64,000 nt of DNA from Magnaporthiopsis rhizophila. Taxonomy: Eukaryota > Ascomycota > Sordariomycetes > Magnaporthales > Magnaporthaceae. The position numbers and the translations under genes were made by a program. This document shows, in pieces, positions 55,978-64,000 of the stretch (position 1 is the first letter of the stretch; every line of letters starts with the position of its first letter). The notes below the pieces were generated by a model. The model was given only the letters and a program-made list of their open reading frames with translations, ran no database searches and was not told the origin of the DNA. Location: NCBI GenBank assembly GCA_003049465.1, contig PYSS01000003.1, forward strand, positions 310,001 to 374,000, in the 5' to 3' direction.

Positions 55978-56903
55978 CGTGTATCATTTTTTTTTATCTG
56001 AAGAATTCTGCTTCATACTTCCGACTCTAGCTGCGTGGAAAACGGGCATCTATCTGGGCCTTGGTATCCACGAGCATCTATCTACTCCTGAACCAGCATC
56101 AGTATGGAGCCGGATCCGCTTGCTGGCGCGTGAAATCGGGGTCTGTTTGAGCGTGGATAGAGAATTTGCCCAGGTGTGCCGGTATGCTGGGAGGGAACTT
56201 TGAACACTGTGAAGGCGGGCAGATGGTATCGGGCCGATAATTCCCATCCCTAATCGTGCCTACTAGCTGTGACAATGCCTTGCAGGGCGCTAGGCCACTA
56301 GCTGTACCAGAATTTGGGGGACGCAAAGCCACGAGCCATGACATACGGGATGTCAGATGAGGGATGTGCGAGGAGCTGTCACTAGGAGTATTTACAGCTG
56401 ATGGTTGGGTTAATATTTCTTCTCTTCGAGGGTTTTAAATCCAAAGCCAACCTAGCAGGCCACATGAATATGTTTGAGCAAAGGCGCTGAACACACGAAT
56501 TGCTAGGGGATACAAGGGGCCATTCTATCTCTTGCAAACATATTGTTTACAGCCGAGGTAAGTGGCGCAATGATCCCGACGATGACTGGAAGGTATAAGA
56601 AGCATTACGGAAATAGAAAGAGTAATATAGATTGAATTCATTGTTCGCTGCCTATCGAGCTCCCTCGGAGCCTTGGAAGCATGATAAAGAAGGATACATA
56701 TTAATATTCCGCGAGGAACTCTACCAAACATAGGCCGCGGTTGGCCGTATTCTTAGGCCCTGTGTCCACGCCCAGAAATACGCTTGAATAAAGAAGTGAC
56801 GAAGCTAGGAACCTCCGAGAAATCACCGCAGAGAACAACGGCGGTGTGTAGCTCGGGGAGGACCTCCGAATCCTCTCAGACAAGCAACGACAACTGCGAA
56901 TGA
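55978..56903. other. A/T-richer gap
   Basis: Noticeably more A/T-rich than its surroundings between about 56340 and 56700, with no open gene. Could be mutated relic sequence continuing into the pseudogene at 56904. Confidence 0.4.
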
Positions 56904-57270
56904 TGGTTTCTTCACCCGAGGACACGAAGGTTGCCTGGCTTTGGGGTATTTTACCACAGAGCATGGCAAGGACCGCTTCTATTTTGCCTCTTCGGGGGTG
57001 GTCGCGTAGAAGCGCGCTGCTGAGGCCATCTGCAAGGAGCAGGGGCGACTGCCCAAGGAGGCCAAGACGGCGTGCTGGGACGAGGGCAGGGTCAGGTCTC
57101 TCGCAAATGCCCTTCGTGACCTTAAGACTAGACCCAGTTCGACGAGAGCGAAGAGGATGGGCTGGAAGCCTACGGGTGTCTTTGCCGGTTATCTTGCGGA
57201 GGACTGCAGGATCGCGCCTGAGGCCTCTCTTCCGAGAGCAGCCAAGGCTGTGGCAAGCGGCGAGACGTGA
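56904..57270 (+). pseudogene. Relic of an NAD-dependent epimerase/dehydratase
   Basis: In one plus frame the sequence reads ALGYFTTEHGKDRFYFASSG, GVVA, then an in-frame TAG at 57007-57009, then KRAAEAICKEQGRLPKEAKT, later RAKRMGWKPTGVFAGYLAED, ending at TGA 57268-57270. This order (EH-G-x-YYFASSGE, W-x-x-x-AxAI, RAxRxGWKP) is the C-terminal part of atypical short-chain epimerases found in fungi. The TAG stands where a tryptophan is usual (TGG to TAG, a G-to-A change). The NAD-binding N-terminal half is missing; the upstream sequence is A/T-rich and closed. No intact copy is in the window. Family assignment is by eye from motif order. Confidence 0.4.
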
Positions 57271-57714
57271 CCAGTATCATAGCTTCTCAATCGGCGCAGT
57301 GTACTCTCGCCGTCGAAGGAGCTTCTATCTCTACAATCCGTCCCAGAGGTCGGCACAGTCCGAAATTGGTAAGTTGATGGATGGCAGCCTACAGGGCAAC
57401 AGCCAGCGCTGAATGGAAAACGCATCCTCAAGAGTTCATTGCGCACACTAGCCTCGCTGGTTGGGTGTTGGGGAGAGGTCATGTGGTCGTTTGTCGTGGT
57501 CGAACCCCGCTTCTGCACCGTTCGCTACCCGACCAAATCATTAATCCACATTTAGGCGCACCGGACAGTTGTCACCCCTACAAAACGAGTTCAACTTCTC
57601 TACTAGCGGAGGATTCACTGGTCTCCCATCCGCTCCCTGGCAGCATCACATTCCATCTTCACTGCCCAAAAAGAGTACATAACACAAGCTGCGAGCCCCT
57701 GAACCGCCAACACA
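57271..57714. other. Gap upstream of transaldolase gene
   Basis: Between the relic and the transaldolase start; contains that gene's promoter. Nothing else seen. Confidence 0.5.
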
Positions 57715-58888
57715 ATGGCCGCCAAACCAATGTCCTGCCTCGAGAAGCTAGAGGAGCTACGTGAGCGCTGAACTATAATGGTACGCCTCCTTGATGATGG
57801 ATCGCTGACGAGAGAGCTGGAAACCAGTTGATGTCGATGTGGACTGCATGGACCATGATTTCATCAAATCGATGCCCATCAAGCCGCACGACCAAACCAG
57901 CAACCAGAAGTTTGTTGACCTGGAGCTCGCCGACCCGGCGAACCGGGACCTGATGGTGCAGGTGGCAAAGGAGCTGAGTAGCGAGGGCTGGCTGGCCATC
58001 TACACTCGTGTGGCCGTTCTCTTGTGCAAGAAAAACATCGACCTCATCAGCGGCCGCGTTCTCCTCCAGACGTCCCCCGCCAGCGCCTACGACACCGAGG
58101 CCACTCTGGCGCACGCTCGTCTTTACGGCCAGGAGTTTGCGAAGGCGGGCATCCCCAGAGATCGCTTCTGTATCAAGATCCCCAGCACGGGGCCGGCCCT
58201 GAACGCCGCCAAGGTCCTCCAAAGCGAAGGAATTTCGACCTTAGGAACCGCCCTGTTCAGCGTCGTTCAGGCGATCGCCTGCAGCCAAGCCGGCTGCCTG
58301 TCCATCAGCCCGTACTACAACGAGATCCACGCACATGACCTCACCAAACGAGACCAGGTCTGGCCCAAAACGACGGACCCGGTTTCCCAGCACCCCATGT
58401 CTCCCCGCCTGGTCCAGATTCTCGAGACCTACAGGCGCCTCTACAAGGAGACTGGCAAGATGCAACCCCTGCTGAAGAACGCCAGCTTCATCTCGGTCGA
58501 GGAGGCCATGGCTTCGGGTGAGATTGGCTGCCAATCGGCGACTCTGCCCAAAGAAATCCTCGACGTCCTTGCCAACACTCCGTACGATCCGGTCAAGCAG
58601 CCGGGTGAGGGGGTGCCCAAGCCCTCACACGCCTACAGCGACCCCAAGCCGCTGCCGGAGCGACTCCAGGCGCTGCTTAGCAAAGACCCGCTGGCGCAGG
58701 GCTCGTGGGATGGAACGCTCCCGAGCACCGAGGTGGACTACCTCGCAAACGGCGGTGCAGAGCTCCAGAAGGCGATGGGGGCAGACCCGGCCACCAAGAA
58801 GCGACTAGACGATGCCCTTGAGTTTTTCATTGGTGCCGAGAAGCAGAGCAAAGCGCGTGTCGAGGCGGTTGTCGCTTCACTGAGGTAG
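57715..58888 (+). CDS. Transaldolase-family enzyme
   Basis: Exons 57715-57760 and 57828-58888, about 368 residues. The 67-nt intron (donor GTGAGC, branch-like CGCTGAC, acceptor AACCAG) joins MAAKPMSCLEKLEELL to DVDVDCMDHDFIKSMP. The Schiff-base lysine lies in FCIKIPSTGPALNAAKVLQ, the counterpart of the IKI-x-S-T motif of transaldolases; ISTLGTALFSVVQAIACSQA and ISPYYNEI follow as in the TIM barrel. It lacks the classical N-terminal TVVVADTGD segment, so it belongs to the divergent fungal transaldolase group rather than the housekeeping TAL1 enzyme. The family moves a three-carbon unit in the pentose-phosphate pathway; this member's substrate is unproven. The gene follows a sugar-epimerase relic, which may be chance. 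Confidence 0.88.
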
Positions 58889-59310
58889 AGTTGTGTGTGG
58901 CGGTCAGGGCATAGTAAATCGTGGTTGCGCGCCCACAATCCCTCGCATACGTTCTAGCCAATGATTCTCTTACACGATGATGAAACAAAAAACGACTCCA
59001 CGTTTCTTGATGGCCTCGGTTGTGAAAGAGTGGGAGAAAGTGAGGGTAATGCCAAGGCGCAAGCGGAGCTGCCCAATTGAGACATGGGCCCGTGCACAGT
59101 GACCAGCTTCGCGAAGCCGATGTTATCTGACGTCACCATTTGTCGTTCAAGTGCGACCACAAGACGACGATGTGACGCGTTCATTTGAGGACGCGGGGAA
59201 TATTCCATCCTAATAATGCAGATGAAGGCCCAATTCTCTCATCCCTCTACTCAATTTTGTTAGGTAGCCTCTTTCTAGGCCACGGATCAGGCAAAGCACC
59301 AGCCGCCGAG
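58889..59310. other. Gap between transaldolase and HAM1-like genes
   Basis: Transaldolase 3' UTR and promoter of the next gene. The frame is open upstream of 59311 to 59185, but the sequence there is not conserved-looking. Confidence 0.5.
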
Positions 59311-61596
59311 ATGTTCACCTGTTGCGGGCTTTGCGGCCCCACGGAGGAGGAGCAGCGGGAGCCTCTCCTGGCTCAATATGACGACGAGACCAGCATGCAG
59401 GCGACGCTTCACCAGAAGCTGCACACGTACCAGATGCTCAGGGCTCTGTCACAGGGATATATGCCCACCAACGAGCAGCTCATCGTCAACCTGCGCACCT
59501 TGATGGCCTCGGAGCTCCTTCGTCCATCACCCCCAGCCGACGATCTGAGCGACTCCGGCCGTGCCTTGCTTCACTTCTCCAGGGAGAGCATCAAGAACAT
59601 CATCGAGCTCCTGCAGCATAAAAATTCCGAGGACCAGATTCAGGATTTCATCTGGTACCTGTCGCAGGTCAGGGTCTCGGTCGACTTTGAAGACATTGCC
59701 AACCGCGCGTCCAAGGCCCAGTCCAAGGCCCACACCGCCGCCGCCTACGAGAGTTTGCGGACGGTGGGCTCGCTGCTGTTGACAAACTCGGACTTTCGGC
59801 TGTTCCTGTCTGACCTCGGCACGGTGGCGAAAGAGGTGTTCAGCGACACGGCGTTGAAGCTTTCCGAAGTCTCCAAGAAGGCTGCCAAACAGATCGAGCC
59901 CTCGCAGGAGGAGCAGGAATCCCTGAAGCAAGTAGGCGCCGCATCGAATGGGAAACAGCCAGAGAGTAACGGTGATCAGTCTCTGGTCAAGGAAGAAGAT
60001 CAGAGCCCGACCGAAGGGGATTTGACCAAAGAGGTGCAAGATGTGACGAAGGTAGTTGCCGAGGGAGTCGCTGAGGTGGCCGGCGAGGCTCAACATAGCT
60101 TGGTGGACCACCTCGAGGGCCCCGAGAAGGAGGCGCTCCTGCATCGTCTGAAGAGCGCCGTCGCGAACCTCAGACAGCGCCAGGACTACTCCAACTCGGT
60201 CTCGACGATTTCGCTGCTTCTCAAGCGCTACGCCATGGCTTACTCACACGTGCTTGACGACGCCGTGCAGGTCGCCGAGGACGATGTCAATGCCAACCCA
60301 GAGACGGACCGGGCCATGAAGAACTTTTGGTCACTGGTAAAGTCGTTTGGCGACCGCAAAGAATGGGAGGAGCTGGAGCGGCGGGTCGGCAAGATCATGG
60401 AGCGCGGCCAGAGCGACCCCGACTTTGACGAGCTCGTCCGTCAGGTGGGAAACTCGGTCGAGGCACTCCTGTCCGACCCGTCCTTCTACGATCACGCTGA
60501 GGAGCGCTTCAAAGAGCTGAGGAATCAGTCGCAAGAGCTCGCCTCCGGACCGACCATTCGTCAAGAAGTGGACGGCGCTCTCGCGCAGCTCCAGGTCGTG
60601 ATGCAGTCGGTTTTGCACGACGCCGACATCGCACGGCTTTTAAACACCATGTCCAGGGTCGGACGCATACTGTCGCCAGGGAGCAGCTACATCAACTCCG
60701 ACCTCGTGGCTGACTGCATCAACGTCTTCGTGCCGCTGCTGGTCCAGGGGATCCAATACGTGCCGATCCCGCGGCTCGAGGTCTCAACCCCGGACGTCGA
60801 CCTGCTGCTGGAGAACCTGATCCTGGAGCCCGGCCGGACCATCAACGGCAGCTCGTTCCTGCCATACCGGCTCCGGGTCGAGACGCGCAACGACCTGGAG
60901 ATCCGCAAGACGCGGCAGCTCAGGACGGCCACGGCCGTGCAGTCCATCGTCACCATCAAGCTGGACGGCCTCTCCATCGCGGCGCGGGACGTCGGCTTCT
61001 GGGTGCGCGCGCACTCGGGCCTGCTCCGGTGGGCGGACGAGGGCATCGCGTCGTTCCGGCTCGACGAGCGCGGGATGGACGTGCAGATCGAGGTCGAGGT
61101 GGGCAAGGAGCGCCTGGAGAAGATCCTCACGCTACGGTCCGTCAAGGTCACTATCCACGAGCTAGACTACACGCTGCGGCAGAGCAAGCTCTCGTGGGCC
61201 GCCTGGCTGTTCAAGCCCTTTGTGCTGCCCCTGATGCGCCGCGCGCTCGAGCTGCAGGTCGCCACCGCCGTGTCGGACGGGCTGCAGGCGGCCAACCGCG
61301 AGCTCCTGTACGCGCGCGAGCGGCTGCGCGCCACCCGCATCGCGGACCCGGACAGCCTGTGGACCTTTGTCAAGGCCGTCGCGGCCAGGCTCACGCCCGC
61401 GCCTGATCCGGACGTGGAGGCCCGCGTCGGCATCGCAGAGCCCGGCCGCGGCGTCTTCAAGGGCGTCTACGCTCCGGGTAGTCTCGTGAAGCTATGGAAC
61501 GAGGAGGCTGCTCGGGCCAAGGATCGGATCTGGGAGCAGGAGAGTGGAGGGTGGCGGAACGACATTTTCGACGTGCAGACCATCCCTGCCATGTGA
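59311..61596 (+). CDS. HAM1-like / BPI-fold protein (DUF4449 group)
   Basis: Single exon, about 761 residues from the ATG at 59311 (MFTCCGLCGPTEEEQREPLL); this start fits the family's short Cys-rich N-terminus, whose CC could be palmitoylated. Residues ~15-190 are helical (LHQKLHTYQMLRALSQGYMP, FSRESIKNIIELLQHKNSED). A low-complexity acidic stretch follows (~200-260). From ~450 on, VPIPRLEVSTPDVDLLLENL, ILEPGRTINGSSFLPYRLRV and LDGLSIAARDVGFWVRAHSG resemble the lipid-binding BPI/tubular fold, matching the fungal HAM1-like N- and C-terminal domains. Function is not established; lipid binding or transfer at membranes is a reasonable inference. Confidence 0.8.
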   Translation: MFTCCGLCGPTEEEQREPLLAQYDDETSMQATLHQKLHTYQMLRALSQGYMPTNEQLIVNLRTLMASELLRPSPPADDLSDSGRALLHFSRESIKNIIELLQHKNSEDQIQDFIWYLSQVRVSVDFEDIANRASKAQSKAHTAAAYESLRTVGSLLLTNSDFRLFLSDLGTVAKEVFSDTALKLSEVSKKAAKQIEPSQEEQESLKQVGAASNGKQPESNGDQSLVKEEDQSPTEGDLTKEVQDVTKVVAEGVAEVAGEAQHSLVDHLEGPEKEALLHRLKSAVANLRQRQDYSNSVSTISLLLKRYAMAYSHVLDDAVQVAEDDVNANPETDRAMKNFWSLVKSFGDRKEWEELERRVGKIMERGQSDPDFDELVRQVGNSVEALLSDPSFYDHAEERFKELRNQSQELASGPTIRQEVDGALAQLQVVMQSVLHDADIARLLNTMSRVGRILSPGSSYINSDLVADCINVFVPLLVQGIQYVPIPRLEVSTPDVDLLLENLILEPGRTINGSSFLPYRLRVETRNDLEIRKTRQLRTATAVQSIVTIKLDGLSIAARDVGFWVRAHSGLLRWADEGIASFRLDERGMDVQIEVEVGKERLEKILTLRSVKVTIHELDYTLRQSKLSWAAWLFKPFVLPLMRRALELQVATAVSDGLQAANRELLYARERLRATRIADPDSLWTFVKAVAARLTPAPDPDVEARVGIAEPGRGVFKGVYAPGSLVKLWNEEAARAKDRIWEQESGGWRNDIFDVQTIPAM

Positions 61597-62230
61597 GGCA
61601 CGTCAAACTAAAGGCCAAAGCACTCATTCCCATGGGCCCCTTTCCTACGTCTCTGTAATGTTTTCCTTTTCTTAATTATCATGTATTTACAGCGTTGCTG
61701 TGAGGCGGCTCTCTGGCGGACAGACTGACGGATCTAAAAGAGGATACATTGAGTTCGAGAGCGATCGACAGCGGATCATGGAACAGTTTGCGGACACCAG
61801 ACTAGGTTGACTCAAATTCGGAACTGAATCAGGAGCAAGCGCGATTCTTTCTCATCCCATGCTATCATATGTCCGTGAAGAAAAGTGGAGATGGAGGCGC
61901 GGTCACGGAAAGACGGCATTGACAACAGATTCGTTGGCACCGGGGGGCTGGCGGGCCCAAGATTGGACGGGCGGACGATCGTTCGTCCGAGAATAGGTCG
62001 TCCGAACACACACCCCACCAGGTTTCTTTTTGACAGCAGACAACATCGTCTCACCTTGATTGTAGTAGGGCCTGGAATACCTGCCTCGAGTGACTGACAG
62101 CGACGATGACGGGATGACAGCACCTCGCTCAGTGACAGCTAACCCGACCAGGCACTAGCTTCTCGGCTGGCACCCTGTTCCGAGTCGAGGCCTATGGTGG
62201 AACAGACGTGTTGCCTTTGTCTCGAGCTTG

Positions 62231-62253
62231 TTTTTTTTTTTTTTTTTTTTTTT
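62231..62253. repeat. Poly(T) tract, T23
   Basis: Uninterrupted T run, first of a cluster of homopolymers. Confidence 0.9.
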
Positions 62254-62352
62254 GCTTTTTCAAGTGACAGGACTGATAACCCGGCGGCTCCTTGGCGTGA
62301 TTGACAGCTGGACGCCAGCTCGCTATCAACGGACTAGGTGCTGGGCATAATT

Positions 62353-62368
62353 AAAAAAAAAAAAAAAA
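62353..62368. repeat. Poly(A) tract, A16
   Basis: Uninterrupted A run 99 bp after the T23 tract. Confidence 0.9.
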
Positions 62369-62596
62369 CCAATCTGGGTCACTAGTACTCCCCGCTTTCT
62401 TGCAGATAGTGCGGTTTGAGAACAAAAGGCTGAGACGGACGTTGGCTGATAGGAGGACGCCACTGACGAAAAGCAAGCCCGATAAGGGTCTCTGAGTGTC
62501 CGGGGTATGCGCAGCTCCTCCCTGGACTCTCTTTTTGATTTTTTTTTTTCTTGAAGAATGACGGATAGGAACGTTAAAGAAGAAGAAAAGAAGAAG

Positions 62597-62615
62597 AAAA
62601 AAAAAAAAAAAAAAA
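62597..62615. repeat. Poly(A) tract, A19 with AAG-rich lead
   Basis: Preceded by an AAGAAG-rich segment. No transposon ends or target-site duplications recognised around it. Confidence 0.9.
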
Positions 62616-64000
62616 GGTATGCTTATTTCTTTTTCACACGGCCCAGATGCGGCCTGGCAGATCCCTGTGTTGAATGGTCAGTCCCACGTGGTACCCACGC
62701 ACGCGGGCTGCCCGGTGCCGCGCACAGCGGAAGAAATCAAAAGTCCTTTTTCCTTCGTCGCCTCGGGGTGGACTTTGACAGGGGAGCGTGAAACTCGGAT
62801 GGCCACCGACCGCTTCCTTGGCGCCCTGGGTAGGGCAGGGCGGACTCCACAGGGGTGATGGGTCTTCTTATTGTAGATGCGGAAAGAGCACACAGAGCAC
62901 CGAGGGAAGAATTTCTCCGTCCAGGAGGCTTGGTCTTTGCACAAATGTGCTTGGGCGTCCCCAGGGGACCTCTAGAATCGTACGATGGCGCCGTGGCGGC
63001 TCTGTTGCGATTAGTCAGTTATGTGCAGGGAGGGCCTCGTCTCGTTGTGCTACTTGCTGCTTTCCCTGGAGATATCCCGCATATCTGGCCCACCGTGCCG
63101 AGGCTCGAGCTCTATCAAATATCGGATATCGAAATTCCCAATGTTAATCTGGTCCAGTCCGCAAGTCGGCCACGCAAGGCCGCATTATATCATCGAGAAC
63201 GCTGAGGTGCATCTGGGCCGCGCCGATAGACGAGACCAGCCATCAGGCCAGGAGACCAGCTCGGAATTATGTTGGAGGCAAGCTGGTCGAGCAATACCGC
63301 CAGTAGCAGCAAGATCCCTGCATGCAGAGATTTCTGGCCCCCAGCAAATGCTTCCTGGCACCCGGCCAACGCAAGGGGTGGCGCCCAAGGGGTGTGTCCC
63401 TCTTTGCGGGCCAGTCGCCCCCTGGGATGGTTGGCGGTCTGAGGTCTGTGACCCGGGATCCGCCCTGTTTCCAGTTCAGCCTTCGCCCTAGGTGATTTCA
63501 CAGTTCGTACTGTAGCATCTGGTCCAAGTGTGCATGCACTGCCGCTGACGTTACCCCGATTAAATTCGTAGATTGGCTCTGCCGTCGAGCCCGCCCATCG
63601 TTCGATTTTTGATGCGGGAGTGGCAGCGAGATTAAGCTTAAGCAGAGCTTCGGATGCAGGCGCCAGCGTTGTCCCGAGCCGGTTCCTGATCTCGCTGGGT
63701 CTTGGGAAGGAGCCGGATTGGGCGAGATGTAGCGGTTCCGACTTGTATAATCGTCGTCGGGGTCAGCGGTTTGTTGTCTGGCATCTGGCTGACCAAGCCA
63801 ACAGCCTGTGAGGGTTTGCATGCTTCAGAGCACGCTGCATTTCACTGCCTCGGTCCTGTTTGTGATGCGATCGTCGCTTGGCACCTCAAGGCTAGCTGCG
63901 CAACGAGGAGGAAGCCACCCCTACAAGGTTAGGGGGCTCAGACAATCTGCGGCCGTCACTTGGTCGCGCTGACAGCTTTGACGGGAGTCAAGAGCGGAGA

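Larger units (their letters stand above)
61597..64000. other. Terminal region, no supported gene
   Basis: No convincing coding sequence. Several overlapping frames at 62.8-63.5 kb stay open on both strands but look like chance in GC-rich DNA. Long homopolymers are concentrated at 62.2-62.6 kb. Confidence 0.5.

Noticed and set aside
57715..58888. Sugar-metabolism cluster of epimerase plus transaldolase
   Set aside because: The epimerase is a relic and the other neighbours (F-box, HAM1-like) are unrelated.
62788..63491. Overlapping plus-strand frames near the right end
   Set aside because: Three frames open over the same sequence with no recognisable motif, start context or splice structure; treated as chance.

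Overview
The window reads as a gene-dense stretch of a filamentous ascomycete nuclear genome, most likely a Sordariomycete (Sordariales-like). It has short introns with GTANGT-type donors and CTAAC-like branch points, mostly single-gene transcription units on both strands, pyrimidine-rich 5' leaders, and a gene set typical of Neurospora/Chaetomium relatives: complex I, an alternative NADH dehydrogenase with an EF-hand, a large-subunit catalase, COP9 signalosome, GID complex, Zn2Cys6 regulator and P4-ATPase. I found no CRISPR array, insertion sequence, intact transposon, rRNA or convincing tRNA. The species call is inference. All splice models come from reading donor and acceptor sites, phase and protein continuity by eye, with no transcript data.

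Layout. 1-5.8 kb: a large disordered proline-rich protein of unknown function (-). 7.1-9.1 kb: a divergent mitochondrial pair, ATP synthase subunit f (-) and complex I NDUFS4-type subunit (+), sharing a ~400-bp promoter with a CCAAT box. 9.8-11.1 kb: GID8-like LisH/CTLH protein (-). 12.1-14.3 kb: uridine kinase with UPRT-like domain, 10 exons (+). 14.6-16.7 kb: external alternative NADH dehydrogenase (-). 17.8-20.4 kb: Zn2Cys6 regulator, 8 exons (+). 20.7-22.0 kb: NOP53 (-). 23.5-26.7 kb: large dynamin-superfamily GTPase resembling SLIP-GC (+), followed by a decayed reading frame at 27.3-27.65 kb. 28.6-36 kb: CSN6, SEC11, a four-TM MARVEL-like protein and a medium-chain dehydrogenase, all (+). 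36.4-41.1 kb: P4-ATPase, probably Dnf3-like (+). 41.7-44.9 kb: secreted SGNH hydrolase with a lysine-rich tail and a severin/gelsolin protein (both -). 46.6-47.4 kb: Ser/Thr-rich single-pass membrane protein (+). 47.9-50.2 kb: large-subunit catalase (-). 52.4-52.8 kb: small secreted protein (+). 54.3-56 kb: F-box-like protein (+). 56.9-57.3 kb: relic of an epimerase/dehydratase. 57.7-58.9 kb: transaldolase-family enzyme (+). 59.3-61.6 kb: HAM1/BPI-like protein (+). 61.6-64 kb: no gene seen; homopolymer-rich.

Functionally this is mostly housekeeping: respiration (subunit f, NDUFS4, external NADH dehydrogenase), protein turnover (GID8, CSN6, F-box), secretion and membrane asymmetry (SEC11, P4-ATPase), nucleotide salvage and oxidative defence. 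It is not a biosynthetic cluster. The less ordinary parts are the 23.5-27.7 kb GTPase locus with its decayed neighbour, three inferred GC-AG introns (two in one gene), a 15-nt micro-exon, an apparent start codon split off by an intron, and the epimerase relic.
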